Positions 16,751 to 27,223 are shown, numbered from the stretch's first letter. The stretch is DNA of 64,000 nt from Clostridium beijerinckii (GCF_036699995.1 NZ_CP144906.1:142501-206500), one strand, 5' to 3'. Made by a program: numbers and translations. The notes: generated by a model not told the origin, from the sequence alone.

Positions 16751-17756
16751 CTGGGAAGATGATAATGAAAGACTTGGAGCAGTATTAAGTAGCAAAGTGT
16801 TGTTAGCTAGAAACTTTAGTAATTTACCTTTTCCTAATAAACTAAACTATATTAAGGGTAGAGAAAATGGTAAAGAAGTATATAACGTTCTTAGGAACGA
16901 ATTAGATAATGAAGAAATTACGTTATATGAGATTTGGAATACAAAAGAGGAATTTAGTAAACAATATTTAGAAAGGGATCTAATTAGCAAAGAACTTTTG
17001 AAAAATTCTGATAAGGGCTCATTTATATTGAATAAAGAAGAAGATCTTAGCATTATGATAAATGAAAAAGATCATATAAATCTTCAATGTGTAAGTGACG
17101 GATTGAAATTAGAAGAAATTTTTGAGAGAGCAACAGTTATTGATGATAAGATAGAAGAAAATTTTGACTATGCCTTTGATGAAACATTAGGTTATTTAAC
17201 AGCATCACCAGAGAATATCGGAACAGGAATGAAGGCATCAGTAGTATTACATTTGCCAGCTCTTAGTATGAGTGAAGAAATTAGTAATATATCCAAAAAA
17301 CTTGGTAAGCTAGGGATTGCTATAAAAGGAGTCCATTTAGATGGTACAAAAGTTTTTGGAAATTTATACAGAATATTTAATAAAGTGTCATTAGGTTTGA
17401 CAGAGGAGAATATTATAAATAAATTAAAAGAAGCAGTTTGGAGCATAATAATAGAGGAAAATAAATTCCGAGAAATATTACTTAGTAAATGTAGACATGA
17501 ATTAGAGGATAAGATATATAGAGCATATGGAATACTGAAATATGCAATGATTTTGGATTTTAAAGAGTCTATTGAACTATTATCAAATGTTAGATTAGGA
17601 GCGGAATTATCAATTATAAATATTGATAAGGGTAAGTTAGATAAACTATTTATTCTAATTACTAATTCATCCCTTCAAAATTATTTAAAAAAATCACTAG
17701 ATGATAAGGAAATTAAGTATGAAAGAGCTAAATTAGTGAAAGAAATGTTAACCTAA
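16743..17756 (+). CDS. mcsB: McsB-like protein arginine kinase homologue, active site degenerate
   Basis: A 337-residue guanido-phosphotransferase-fold protein in the position of mcsB. Known McsB kinases phosphorylate arginines to mark proteins for ClpCP. Compared with remembered Bacillus McsB, the nucleotide motif SSRIRLARN is SSKVLLARN (Lys18, Leu20), NEEDHIRIQ is NEKDHINLQ (Lys109, Asn113), CPTNVGTGLR is SPENIGTGMK (Ser155, Lys164), and VRGIYGEG is IKGVHLDG (Lys195, 198-200). The C-terminal RDxxRA phosphoarginine site is also not kept. The fold blocks remain, so it is probably a structural or regulatory homologue with weak or no kinase activity. ATG 16743 follows AAAGGAGGG; GTG 16740 is an alternative. 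Confidence 0.88.
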   Translation: MNSWEDDNERLGAVLSSKVLLARNFSNLPFPNKLNYIKGRENGKEVYNVLRNELDNEEITLYEIWNTKEEFSKQYLERDLISKELLKNSDKGSFILNKEEDLSIMINEKDHINLQCVSDGLKLEEIFERATVIDDKIEENFDYAFDETLGYLTASPENIGTGMKASVVLHLPALSMSEEISNISKKLGKLGIAIKGVHLDGTKVFGNLYRIFNKVSLGLTEENIINKLKEAVWSIIIEENKFREILLSKCRHELEDKIYRAYGILKYAMILDFKESIELLSNVRLGAELSIINIDKGKLDKLFILITNSSLQNYLKKSLDDKEIKYERAKLVKEMLT

Positions 17757-17781
17757 GGAGAAGATAGGAGGTTTAAAGTAT

Positions 17782-20256
17782 ATGGAATATAATAAATTAA
17801 CAGAAAGGGCACAAGCAGTAATTTTAGAAGCTGAAAATGAATCAGAAAAATTTAAACATGGGTATGTTGGAACTGAGCATATATTACTTGGCATATTAAA
17901 AGAAGATGGATATTCTGCTAAGTTATTAAAAAAATATGGGGTTAATAGTGAGAATATTAGAAATATGATACAAAGATACTTGGGTTATGGGGATATCAAG
18001 AAAACAGACGATAATATTTTACTGACCCCTCGTACCAAAAGGTTAATAGATGAAAGTTTCGCAGCAGCAAAAAGATTAAATCATAAATATGTTAGCCCTG
18101 AACATATTTTATTAGCCTTACTTAATCAAGAAGAAGGAATGGCATACACTATATTAAAAAGCTTGAATCTTAACTTCACCATTATAAGTGAAGAATTACT
18201 TGTATTCTTATCTGGTACTTATGAAGATAAAGCTAGCGATAAAAATATAATTGATAATAAGAAAGCTAATACTCCAATGCTTGATAAGTATGGAAGGGAT
18301 TTAACAGTACTATCTAAGGAACAAGGACTAGATCCTGTAATTGGAAGGGATAATGAAACTCAAAGGTTATTAGAAATTCTTTGTAGGAGAATTAAAAATA
18401 ACCCGTGTCTGATTGGGGAACCAGGTGTTGGTAAAACTGCTGTAGTTGAAGGACTAGCACAGAGAATAGTGGAGGGAAATATTCCAGAGATACTTAGAAA
18501 TAAAAGAGTTGTTTCTTTAGATTTAACATCTATGATTGCAGGAGCTAAGTATAGAGGTGAATTTGAGGAAAGACTTAAGAAAACTATGGATGAAATAATT
18601 AAAGATAAAGATATAATTATTTTTATAGATGAGATTCATACTATTATAGGAGCAGGAGGAGCAGAAGGTGCTATCGATGCATCTAATATATTAAAGCCTG
18701 CTTTAGCAAGAGGAGAGATTCAATGTATAGGAGCCACAACTATAGATGAATATAGAAAGTATATTGAAAAGGATTCTGCATTAGAAAGAAGATTTCAACC
18801 TGTAACAGTGGGAGAGCCTTCAAAGGAAGAAACGCTAAAAATTCTTAAAGGATTAAGAGATAAATATGAAGCTCATCACAGAGTTGAAATAACAGATGAA
18901 GCTTTAGAAGCGGCCGTTAATTTGGCAGATAGGTATATAACAGATAGATTTATGCCGGACAAAGCCATTGATTTGATTGATGAAGGAGCTGCTAAAGTGA
19001 GAATCCAAAGCTTAACAGCCCCTCCGGATTTAAAAGATCTAGAAGAAAAAATTGAAAATATAGGTAAAGAAAAGGAAGAAGCTATACGAGTTCAAGACTT
19101 TGAGAGAGCTGCTAATTTAAGGGATAAAGAGAGAATTTTAAAAGAGCAGTTAGGTAATATGAAAGATAGTTGGGATACTCAGAATTCTATAAAGACACTA
19201 GTTGTAGATGCAGAAAAGATAGCGAGTGTAGTATCATCTTGGACTAAGATTCCAATTCAAAAATTAACTGAATCGGAAAGTGAAAGGTTATTAAAATTAG
19301 AGGAAATATTACACAAGAGAGTCGTTGGGCAAAATGAGGCGGTTAAATCTATAGCAAGGGCTGTGAGACGGGCAAGAGTTGGAATAAAGGATCCTAATAG
19401 ACCAATAGGAAGTTTTATATTCTTAGGACCAACTGGAGTTGGAAAGACTGAGCTTTCTAAAGCACTTGCAGAAGCTATGTTTGGTGATGAAAATAATATT
19501 ATAAGAATTGATATGTCAGAATACATGGAAAGTCATTCGGTATCTAGATTAATAGGATCGCCTCCAGGATATGTAGGACATGAAGAAGGTGGTCAACTTA
19601 CAGAAGCTGTTAGAAGAAAACCTTATTCAATAGTTCTTTTAGATGAGATAGAAAAGGCAAATCCAGAGGTATTCAATATATTGCTTCAAATTATGGAAGA
19701 TGGAAGACTTACTGATGGTAAAGGAAAAATAGTTAATTTTAAGAATACAATAATTATAATGACTTCAAATGTTGGTGCTCATCAAATTAAAAAGCAGAAA
19801 AGCATAGGATTTAGTAGCGTTACTTCTAAAAACGAAAATGAAACTGAATATGAAAAGATGAAGGAAAATATATTAGGGGAACTAAAGCAAAAATTTAGGC
19901 CAGAATTTTTAAATAGAATAGATGATACAATAGTATTCCACAAATTGAGTGATGAAGATTTAAATCAAATTATAGATTTAATGCTTGCATCAATAAGAAA
20001 AAGGCTTGAGGACAGAGATATATACTTAAACTTTGAAGATAATAGTAAAAAGTTCCTACTAAACAAAGGAATTGACCTTGATTATGGTGCAAGGCCACTT
20101 AGAAGATTGATAATAAAAGAGGTAGAAGATAAATTAAGTGAGGAAATATTACAAGGAAATATAAGAATCGGAGATAGGGTAAAGGTAAGTGAGTTAGAAA
20201 ACAAACTTATTTTCAAAAGATTGGCTGAAAGCAATTTGGAGCTCAATAAGAATTAA
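17782..20256 (+). CDS. clpC: ClpC, AAA+ unfoldase of the ClpCP protease
   Basis: An 824-residue Hsp100 ATPase that unfolds substrates and feeds them to ClpP. Domains: two Clp N repeats (about 1-145), AAA+ 1 with Walker A GEPGVGKT near 211, a middle domain with a UVR-like segment ([16 protein letters not shown]), AAA+ 2 with Walker A GPTGVGKT near 549, and a C-terminal small domain. Length is usual for ClpC. It is the last gene of the ctsR operon, 25 nt after mcsB, with GGAGG before ATG 17782. Confidence 0.96.
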   Translation: MEYNKLTERAQAVILEAENESEKFKHGYVGTEHILLGILKEDGYSAKLLKKYGVNSENIRNMIQRYLGYGDIKKTDDNILLTPRTKRLIDESFAAAKRLNHKYVSPEHILLALLNQEEGMAYTILKSLNLNFTIISEELLVFLSGTYEDKASDKNIIDNKKANTPMLDKYGRDLTVLSKEQGLDPVIGRDNETQRLLEILCRRIKNNPCLIGEPGVGKTAVVEGLAQRIVEGNIPEILRNKRVVSLDLTSMIAGAKYRGEFEERLKKTMDEIIKDKDIIIFIDEIHTIIGAGGAEGAIDASNILKPALARGEIQCIGATTIDEYRKYIEKDSALERRFQPVTVGEPSKEETLKILKGLRDKYEAHHRVEITDEALEAAVNLADRYITDRFMPDKAIDLIDEGAAKVRIQSLTAPPDLKDLEEKIENIGKEKEEAIRVQDFERAANLRDKERILKEQLGNMKDSWDTQNSIKTLVVDAEKIASVVSSWTKIPIQKLTESESERLLKLEEILHKRVVGQNEAVKSIARAVRRARVGIKDPNRPIGSFIFLGPTGVGKTELSKALAEAMFGDENNIIRIDMSEYMESHSVSRLIGSPPGYVGHEEGGQLTEAVRRKPYSIVLLDEIEKANPEVFNILLQIMEDGRLTDGKGKIVNFKNTIIIMTSNVGAHQIKKQKSIGFSSVTSKNENETEYEKMKENILGELKQKFRPEFLNRIDDTIVFHKLSDEDLNQIIDLMLASIRKRLEDRDIYLNFEDNSKKFLLNKGIDLDYGARPLRRLIIKEVEDKLSEEILQGNIRIGDRVKVSELENKLIFKRLAESNLELNKN

Positions 20257-20267
20257 TTTATGTTAAT

Positions 20268-20316
20268 GGGCTATTTCAACGCTATAAATTATTTATACAT
20301 TGAAATAGTCCGTTTA
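20268..20316 (+). terminator. Putative terminator after clpC
   Basis: GGGCTATTTCAA (20268-20279) pairs with TTGAAATAGTCC (20300-20311), with a 20-nt AT-rich loop. Only a short T-run follows (GTTT), so strength is uncertain. Confidence 0.55.
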
Positions 20317-20381
20317 GCTTAAAGATTAATATTTGGGTATTGAGTAGTTTAAAATGTATTAAATAGTAGGAGAAAATAGAT

Positions 20382-21317
20382 ATGAGTAAAGAAAAAAAGG
20401 AATTGGATTTAATTATAATTGGGGGTGGACCAGCAGGTCTTACAGCAGCAATGTATGCAGGAAGGGCAAAGTTGAATACTTTGTTGTTAGAAAATGAACT
20501 TGTGGGAGGTCAAGTTAGAAATAGTTATACTATAGAGAATTATCCAGGATTTAAAAGTATAGGTGGAGGAGATTTAGCTGATATATTTCAAGAGCAAGCT
20601 AGAGATCTTGGAGCAAATATTGATGAATTTGATTCAATTGAAAAAATATATATATCAGATGATGAAAAGATTATAGAAACTGAATCATATATATACCAAC
20701 CTAAAGCTGTAATAATTGCTACAGGAGCGGCACCAAGAAAACTGCCTATTCCTCAAGAAGAACAATTTTCAGGAAGAGGAATTCATTACTGTGCTATTTG
20801 TGATGGAGCACTTTATCAAGGCAAAAAAGTTGCTGTTGTAGGCGGTGGAAATTCTGCACTAGAAGAGTCTATATTTTTAACTAGATTTGCTGAAAAAGTG
20901 TACCTAATCAGAAGATATGATTATTTTAAAGGGGAACAGTCATTAATTGATGAAGTTTTCAATAACCCTAAAATAGAGGTTCTATTAAATAAGGATTTAA
21001 TTCAGGCTAATGGTAAGGAATTTTTGGAATCAGTTATCATAAAAGACACTAAGACTCAAGAAACTAGTAGCTTAGATGTTAATGCAGTTTTTGGGTATAT
21101 AGGAACAGAGCCTAGAACAAAAGAAGTAAAGGATTATATAAAATTGAATGAGCAAGGATATATAATTACTGATGAAGATTTACAGACAAATATTCAAGGA
21201 GTATATGCAGCAGGGGATGTAAGACAAAAGAAGTATAGGCAAATAACAACTGCTGTATCAGATGGCACGATTGCGCTTTTAAATGCGGAAAAGTATATAT
21301 TACGAAAAAGAAAATAG
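20382..21317 (+). CDS. trxB: Thioredoxin reductase family flavoprotein
   Basis: A 311-residue FAD disulfide reductase. The FAD-binding GGGPAGLTAAMYAGRA is near residue 14, the redox motif CAICDG near 137-142, the second Rossmann motif VVGGGNSALEE near 155, and the FAD-binding AAGDVRQKKYRQITTA near the C-terminus. It should reduce a thioredoxin or glutaredoxin-like partner. The usual NADPH-phosphate motif HRRxxxR reads IRRYDYFK, keeping the two Arg. A glutaredoxin-like gene converges on it across a shared terminator. Confidence 0.92.
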   Translation: MSKEKKELDLIIIGGGPAGLTAAMYAGRAKLNTLLLENELVGGQVRNSYTIENYPGFKSIGGGDLADIFQEQARDLGANIDEFDSIEKIYISDDEKIIETESYIYQPKAVIIATGAAPRKLPIPQEEQFSGRGIHYCAICDGALYQGKKVAVVGGGNSALEESIFLTRFAEKVYLIRRYDYFKGEQSLIDEVFNNPKIEVLLNKDLIQANGKEFLESVIIKDTKTQETSSLDVNAVFGYIGTEPRTKEVKDYIKLNEQGYIITDEDLQTNIQGVYAAGDVRQKKYRQITTAVSDGTIALLNAEKYILRKRK

Positions 21318-21362
21318 CATTAAGCATGGAAATATAAGTCAGATATTAATTGATATATGCCA

Positions 21363-21400
21363 AAATAATTAAGAGGCGCATATACGCCTCTTAATTATTT
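21363..21400. terminator. Bidirectional terminator between trxB and the glutaredoxin-like gene
   Basis: A perfect 16-bp stem (21363-21378 with 21385-21400) with GC-rich core GAGGCG/CGCCTC, flanked by A/T tracts. It overlaps the stop codon of the leftward gene and ends both converging transcripts. Confidence 0.92.
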
Positions 21401-21622
21401 ACCTAAAGCCTTTAAAATAGCAGGCTTATCAAAGCCTATAATAATATTATCATTAATATCTAATACTGGTACACCCATTTGATTAGACTTTTTTATCATT
21501 TCTTCTCTAGCTTCCATATCATCTTGAACATTTAATTCTTGAAATTCAATATTTTCTGATTTAAGAAAACTTTTTGCTTTAACGCACCAAGGACAAGTAT
21601 TGGTAGTATATACTTTTACCAT
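21395..21622 (-). CDS. Glutaredoxin-like (NrdH/Grx family) protein
   Basis: A 75-residue thioredoxin-fold protein with redox motif TCPWC near residues 9-13 and the cis-proline segment MGVPVLDIND. Length and motif fit the small clostridial glutaredoxin-like proteins. It is convergent with the thioredoxin reductase gene. Known from Clostridium pasteurianum: a similar small protein (Cp9) works with a TrxR-like flavoprotein (Cp34). Inferred: these two may be redox partners. GGAGG precedes the ATG. Confidence 0.88.
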   Translation of the reverse strand: MVKVYTTNTCPWCVKAKSFLKSENIEFQELNVQDDMEAREEMIKKSNQMGVPVLDINDNIIIGFDKPAILKALGK

Positions 21623-22105
21623 AAATGAATACGCCTCCTTAATAATTATTATTATATTGTAATTAATATTATAATATAGATTTTATAATCATTCAATATA
21701 ACTAGAAAATAATGAGTTTATTATAAATTAAATTATAATTTGGTTATATATTGTTGTCTCATTATTAGAATAATCATTATAGAGTAATTTCGTTAATACA
21801 TAACTAGTGAATTATATTTTATATTTATTTTCTAGTGTTGATATTAATATTATAATTTCTTTTTATTATATATTTGTTCTTTACTAATCTATTTTATAAT
21901 AGCTTTTGCAATAATTTATTAAATATTCTAAGAACAAAAAATAAAATAGCCATAAAGTATTATATATAATGATTGGATGGAGGTTAAAAGCTAGCTATAT
22001 TTAATTCAAAATATATGAGTAAGAAAGTAATATGCTATAATATAATTAAGATTTTTATTAAAAAAGTAAGATGTAATAAAGATCTAGAAACGAAGGGAGA
22101 GGTTT
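21623..22105. other. AT-rich intergenic region before radA
   Basis: About 480 bp with very low GC and no supported gene, RNA gene or clear hairpin. It must contain the promoters of the leftward glutaredoxin-like gene and of radA. Several TATAAT-like words occur, but none has a convincing -35 partner. Confidence 0.5.
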
Positions 22106-23482
22106 ATGAAGAAAAAAACATTATATAGATGTAATAGTTGTGGTTTTGAAAGTATAAAGTGGCTTGGTAAATGCCCCACATGCAATAGTTGGAATACATT
22201 AGAGGAAATTACTATTGAAGCAAAAAATTTAGAGACCAGATCAAGACAGATAGCAAAAAAGCCGTTAAAAAAACTTTTTGAGATAGTTTCCAATAAAAGC
22301 GATAGAATAGTAACAGGGATAAATGAATTTGATAGAGTTATGGGTGGAGGAATCGTAAAGGATTCAATTTCGATTATAACAGCAAGACCAGGAGCGGGAA
22401 AATCAACACTTCTTCTTGAAATTTCCGATGCTGTCGCCCAAAAGGGATATAAAGTAATTTATGCGTCAGGGGAGGAAAGTGATAGTCAGATAAAAAATAG
22501 AGCAGATAGAATTCTTAATAAAATCCACGAAGATATATGGGTACTACAAGAAACAAGTCTTGATAATGTTTTAGATGCGGTTGAAGAAATAGATCCAGAT
22601 ATTATAATAATAGATAGTATACAAACATTTACTATGGAATCATCTTTGCCAGCGAGAGCAGGGTCACCTACACAAACTATGGAATGTGCTAATGCATTGC
22701 TTCAAGTGGCTAAAAACGATAAAAGGCCAAGAGCGGTTATAATAGTTGGGCAGATGACTAAAAGTGATGAACTTGCAGGGTTAAGAGCCTTAGAGCATTT
22801 AGTTGATACGGTGCTTATAATAGAAGATGATAGTGATGAAGAGTTAAGAGTACTTGTAAGCTCTAAAAATAGATTTGGTGGTATTGAAAATGGCTTCTTT
22901 CAAATGGGAGAGAGGGGGATTATTTCAATAGATAATCCATCAGAATTTTTTATGACAAAGCGTGAAGAAGGAGAAATTGTATCAGGAAGTGCATTAACCG
23001 TAATTAAAGAAGGAACAAGAGCAATAATAACTGAAATAGAAAGTTTAGTATCCAAGAGTTTTACTCCATATCCTACAAGAATAGGAGAAACATTAGGAAA
23101 GGATAAATTAAACACTTTGATATCTATACTTGAACAACGTGGAGGAATTAATTTATACGATAAGAATGTAATTATTAAAACTACAGGTGGTATAAAAATA
23201 AGAGAACAGGGCATTAATTTAGCTGTAATAATGAGTATAGTATCCTCAGTAAAGCAGCAGGGGATAGAATCAAATATAGCGTTTATAGCAGATGTAGGAC
23301 TGACTGGGGAACTTAAAAAAGTACCATCATTAGAAAGTAGAATTAGGGAACTTGAGAGAATGGGATTTAAAAAGGTTTATGTTCCAAAGGATTCTATAGG
23401 AAAAAGCAGCAGCTTGAAGAAAATAGATATAATTGAATTAAAGACCTTGATGGATGTAATAAATAATGTTTATAGAAGTTAG
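22106..23482 (+). CDS. radA: DNA repair protein RadA (Sms)
   Basis: A 458-residue RecA-like ATPase that drives branch migration in homologous recombination. The N-terminal zinc finger is CNSCGFESIKWLGKCPTCNSW. Walker A is ARPGAGKST near residue 95 and the KNRFG motif sits near 254. The C-terminal Lon-like domain follows (about 280-458). Length is usual. GGGAGAGG precedes the ATG. It lies upstream of disA, as in Bacillus, where both act in DNA damage control and sporulation. Confidence 0.96.
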   Translation: MKKKTLYRCNSCGFESIKWLGKCPTCNSWNTLEEITIEAKNLETRSRQIAKKPLKKLFEIVSNKSDRIVTGINEFDRVMGGGIVKDSISIITARPGAGKSTLLLEISDAVAQKGYKVIYASGEESDSQIKNRADRILNKIHEDIWVLQETSLDNVLDAVEEIDPDIIIIDSIQTFTMESSLPARAGSPTQTMECANALLQVAKNDKRPRAVIIVGQMTKSDELAGLRALEHLVDTVLIIEDDSDEELRVLVSSKNRFGGIENGFFQMGERGIISIDNPSEFFMTKREEGEIVSGSALTVIKEGTRAIITEIESLVSKSFTPYPTRIGETLGKDKLNTLISILEQRGGINLYDKNVIIKTTGGIKIREQGINLAVIMSIVSSVKQQGIESNIAFIADVGLTGELKKVPSLESRIRELERMGFKKVYVPKDSIGKSSSLKKIDIIELKTLMDVINNVYRS

Positions 23483-23720
23483 AACACTATAGAAATGACA
23501 TATTAAATATGAAGAGAATAGAGGCATTTCTTACAAATAAATATATTATAACTTAAATTTTACAAATGTTGTTGAGGGATTATATTTATTATAGTATTAT
23601 AGTTTCTAGGGCGTAGGTTAAATTTACTCCGAAAATAATATCAGTCAAAATGTTTAATATTTGATTTTAAATAAATCTAGAAAAGTATCAAAATGATTTT
23701 TAAAGAAAATGGGTGAGTGT

Positions 23721-24785
23721 ATGAGAATAGAAAAGGGAATAGGAATAAAGAATGTCTTAAAGATAATGTGCCCAGGCACTCAACTAAGGGAAGGTCTTGA
23801 AAATATATTAAGAGCTAAAACAGGTGGCTTATTAGTGATTGGTGACGATGAAGAAGTTATGAAACTCGTTGATGGTGGTTTTTATATTAATTCAGAGTAT
23901 ACACCATCATATGCATACGAATTAGCTAAAATGGATGGAGCTATAGTCATAACTGGAGATTTAAAGAAAATCGTTTGTGCTAATGCGCAATTAATACCGG
24001 ATTCATCTATTCCAACATATGAAACAGGAACTAGGCATAGAACAGCGCATAGGGTAGCTAAGCAAACGAATAACATAGTAATTGCAATTTCTCAAAGAAG
24101 AAATATAATAACTATGTACAAGGGTGATATAAAGTATGTATTAAGAGAAAGTAGTGTAATTCTTGGAAAGGCAAATCAAGCGCTTCAAACACTAGAAAAA
24201 TATGTTGCAGTACTTGAACGTGTTATTAATAACTTGAATTTATTGGAGTTTCAAGACTTAACAACACTATTCGATGTAGTTACAGCAATTCAAAGAACTG
24301 AAATGGTAATGAGAATAGTGGAAGAAATTAATATGTATATACTAGAGTTGGGGAATGAAGGACGATTAATATCAATGCAATTAAATGAATTAGTTAAGCA
24401 TATAGAAAGAGATGGAATATTGCTAATTAGAGATTATTGTAAAGATGGACTTCAATATAACGAGGTATATGAACACATTCAAAAACTAAATTCTTCAGAA
24501 TTATTAGAATTAGACGCAGTTGCAAGAACATTAGGTCGTGGAGGAATTCCGCTTATGGATACATTAATATCTCCAAAGGGATATAGAATGTTGAGTAAGG
24601 TGCCAAGAATACCATCTAATGTTATTGATAATCTTATAAAAGAATTTGAAGAATTAAGTAATATAATTGATGCTGATATAAATGACTTAGATAATGTTGA
24701 AGGAATAGGAGAAGCGAGAGCTACTGCCATTAAAGATGGATTGAAACGTATAAAAGAGCAAGTCTCATTAAAAAAGGAAATATGA
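23721..24785 (+). CDS. disA: DisA, DNA-integrity-scanning diadenylate cyclase
   Basis: A 354-residue enzyme that makes c-di-AMP from two ATP and scans DNA for branched structures. The DAC domain has DGA (72-74) and RHR (105-107), the catalytic motifs. A helical linker and a C-terminal helix-hairpin-helix domain ([17 protein letters not shown]) follow. ATG 23721 is preferred, since GGGTGAG lies at 23710-23716; the frame opens at 23709. It follows radA by 238 nt. The c-di-AMP receptor gene darA is also in this window. Confidence 0.95.
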   Translation: MRIEKGIGIKNVLKIMCPGTQLREGLENILRAKTGGLLVIGDDEEVMKLVDGGFYINSEYTPSYAYELAKMDGAIVITGDLKKIVCANAQLIPDSSIPTYETGTRHRTAHRVAKQTNNIVIAISQRRNIITMYKGDIKYVLRESSVILGKANQALQTLEKYVAVLERVINNLNLLEFQDLTTLFDVVTAIQRTEMVMRIVEEINMYILELGNEGRLISMQLNELVKHIERDGILLIRDYCKDGLQYNEVYEHIQKLNSSELLELDAVARTLGRGGIPLMDTLISPKGYRMLSKVPRIPSNVIDNLIKEFEELSNIIDADINDLDNVEGIGEARATAIKDGLKRIKEQVSLKKEI

Positions 24786-25027
24786 TAATTTAATTTGTGT
24801 TAAATTAAATTGAATTTAGTTTATACAGAGAAAAAGGCATTTATTTTGATTTATTGATATAAGATTTAATCTGATTTTTTAAACTTGAATGAAATTATTA
24901 GTAAACTTAATAATTTATTCATTTTAGAGGTACTTATTGTATGATATAATTAATATGATTTAGAGAAATATTGAAAATATGATTAAAATACTATCTAATT
25001 GTAAATAATTAGAAGGAGGTGAAGTAT

Positions 25028-26128
25028 GTGTTAAAAAGACTATTAAGGGGAATTTTTTCTGTAATTGGATTGATACTGGGATATTTCATATCTGAAATAT
25101 TACTTACAATCCCTCAGGTTGATAATTTAACTTACATTTCAACCACTATTACTAGAGTTTTATTTATTATTATCATATCTTTTATTTTTGGACTTATATT
25201 TTATATTATTTCTCCTATTATATACAAAGGAATTTCTAATTTAATTGAGTATATTGAAAAGAGTATGCAAAAAATGAGCATAACTGAAATCATTTATGGA
25301 ACTTTTGGAGCTGTAATTGCTTTAATTCTTATGACGTTTATTGCAAAACCGATAAATGATATAAATATAATTGGGCCAATTTTATTAATTTTATTAAATG
25401 TGTTAGCTGCTATAATAGGTGCAGAAATAATGATTAAAAAAAAGGAAGATATAACAGCTCTTCTTGTTAATATGAAAAAGCCTGTAATTAAAGAGAAAAA
25501 AGTTAAAGAGGTAATAAAAGAATCTATAAAAGGAATTCCAAAAGTATTAGATACATCAGTTATAATTGATGGGAGAATATTTGATATTTGTGAGACTGGA
25601 TTTGTTGAAGGACCACTGGTTATACCTAACTTTGTACTGGATGAATTAAGACATATATCCGATTCTTCTGATTCGCTAAAAAGAAATAGAGGAAGAAGAG
25701 GTCTAGATATATTAAATAAAATACAAAAAGAGCTAGCCATAGAAACTCAAATTGTAGAAGATGATTTTCCTAAAATCGCAGAAGTTGATGCAAAGCTGCT
25801 TAAGCTTGCACAAAAAATGGAAGGAAAGGTTATAACTAATGATTATAATCTAAATAAAGTGGCTGAGTTTCAAGGGGTACCAGTATTAAATATAAATGAA
25901 TTATCGAATGCAATAAAACCAGTAGTGTTACCTGGTGAAGAAATGACGATTGATATAGTAAAAGATGGAAAAGAATCAAGCCAAGGTGTTGCGTATTTAG
26001 AAGATGGAACTATGATTGTTGTTGAAGGTGGAAGAAAATATATAGGACAAACAACAAGTGTTATAGTTACATCAGTTCTTCAGACAGCAGCTGGACGAAT
26101 GATTTTTGCAAAACCAAAAGATAATTAA
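25028..26128 (+). CDS. yacL: PIN/TRAM domain membrane protein (YacL family)
   Basis: A 366-residue protein with about four N-terminal membrane helices, then a PIN nuclease domain beginning [18 protein letters not shown] (acidic residues at [18 protein letters not shown]) and a C-terminal TRAM RNA-binding domain. It is likely an RNA-acting nuclease at the membrane; the true substrate is not established. The GTG at 25028 is chosen: GAAGGAGGT (25012-25020) overlaps the earlier in-frame GTG at 25019, so that one cannot be used. It sits directly upstream of ispD, as in Bacillus. Confidence 0.9.
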   Translation: MLKRLLRGIFSVIGLILGYFISEILLTIPQVDNLTYISTTITRVLFIIIISFIFGLIFYIISPIIYKGISNLIEYIEKSMQKMSITEIIYGTFGAVIALILMTFIAKPINDINIIGPILLILLNVLAAIIGAEIMIKKKEDITALLVNMKKPVIKEKKVKEVIKESIKGIPKVLDTSVIIDGRIFDICETGFVEGPLVIPNFVLDELRHISDSSDSLKRNRGRRGLDILNKIQKELAIETQIVEDDFPKIAEVDAKLLKLAQKMEGKVITNDYNLNKVAEFQGVPVLNINELSNAIKPVVLPGEEMTIDIVKDGKESSQGVAYLEDGTMIVVEGGRKYIGQTTSVIVTSVLQTAAGRMIFAKPKDN

Positions 26129-26149
26129 AAGTTAAGGAGAGTTTTCTGT

Positions 26150-26830
26150 ATGGTTAGTGCGATAGTATTAGCTGGAGGCAGAGGTAAGAGAATGGGCTAT
26201 ATTCAAAGCAAGCAATATATTGATTTGAATGGTGCGCCCATTCTTTATTACACGTTAAAGCAGTTTATAGAAAATGATTTGATAGATAAGATCATTTTAG
26301 TAGTGCCTGAAGATGAAAAAGATTATTGTGAAAGAGAAGTATTAAATAAATATGGATTAAAAATAGATGATTTAGTATCTGGTGGGAATGAAAGACAAGA
26401 ATCAGTATATAATGCTTTGGAGAAATTAGAAAAATCTGATATAGTATTAATTCATGATGGAGCTAGGCCATTTGTATCTCAGAAAATAATAAATGATGCG
26501 GTTGAATATGCTAAGCGTTATAAAGCTGCAGCGCCTGGAGTTATGCCAAAGGATACTATAAAAATTAAAGATAGTAATAATTTTTCAGTAGATACTTTAG
26601 TTAGAAGTGAACTTGTTGCAATTCAAACGCCACAAGCTTTTGATTTCAATCTAATATATGAATGCCATAAAGAAATAAAGAAAAGATGTATATCGGTTAC
26701 TGATGATACTAGTGTAGTAGAACTTTTGGGACATAAAGTTTATATTTATGAGGGTGATTATAAAAATATAAAAATAACTACACCGGAAGATTTAATACTT
26801 GCAGAGTATTTTGTGAAAAATATAGTATAG
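26150..26830 (+). CDS. ispD: 2-C-methyl-D-erythritol 4-phosphate cytidylyltransferase
   Basis: A 226-residue enzyme of the non-mevalonate isoprenoid pathway, coupling CTP with MEP. The nucleotide-binding motif LAGGRGKRMGYIQSKQY is near residues 6-22, and VLIHDGARPFVS and TPQAFDF, typical of IspD, are present. AAGGAGAG precedes the ATG by 8-9 nt. It lies 21 nt after yacL, so both are likely in one transcript. Confidence 0.95.
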   Translation: MVSAIVLAGGRGKRMGYIQSKQYIDLNGAPILYYTLKQFIENDLIDKIILVVPEDEKDYCEREVLNKYGLKIDDLVSGGNERQESVYNALEKLEKSDIVLIHDGARPFVSQKIINDAVEYAKRYKAAAPGVMPKDTIKIKDSNNFSVDTLVRSELVAIQTPQAFDFNLIYECHKEIKKRCISVTDDTSVVELLGHKVYIYEGDYKNIKITTPEDLILAEYFVKNIV

Positions 26831-26889
26831 TGATAATGTATTGACAGGCTAAATTCAGGAAGTTATAATATATTAAAATAAAATTTAAT

Positions 26890-27101
26890 TAAGATTGTAA
26901 AACGTTGATGAAGAATAGTAGAAGTCGATTATATAAGAGAAAAAGTCCGTGGGCTGAAAGACTTTTAAACAGGCTTTGAACCAGCTTTTGAGTATAGGGA
27001 AAAACTATCGGTCTAAAACCGTTATCATTGCTAGAGAACAAATTTAGGTGGTACCGCGATATAAAGTTCGCCCTAATATATATTATTAGGCGGGCTTTTT
27101 T
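26890..27101 (+). promoter_or_regulatory. T-box riboswitch (proline), before proS
   Basis: A leader with the T-box motif AGGTGGTACCGCG at 27046-27058, followed by a terminator (27063-27101). The Stem I region holds TTTGAACCAGC, giving a specifier CCA at 26981-26983, a proline codon. This matches the downstream proS gene. Uncharged tRNA-Pro would stabilise the antiterminator and allow transcription. The 5' boundary is approximate; the promoter is not clearly visible. Confidence 0.93.
27063..27101 (+). terminator. Regulated terminator of the proS T-box
   Basis: AAAGTTCGCC (27063-27072) pairs with GGCGGGCTTT (27089-27098) with G-U pairs, extended by TAATA/TATTA inside. A T-run follows to 27101. 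It lies just after the T-box motif and is the off-state hairpin. Confidence 0.9.
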
Positions 27102-27223
27102 ATTTATCCAATTATATATTTTTAATCTATTAATTATTTATAAAATCTAATATTCAGATTTTATTACATCATATATAAAATATTATTTGCAATCTAACCA
27201 ATATTATTTAGGAGGAACACCAA

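Noticed and set aside
17192..17446. Minus-strand frame within mcsB, and similar antisense frames in clpC, radA, yacL and rpoC
   Set aside because: No ribosome sites and no family resemblance; the plus-strand genes explain the sequence.
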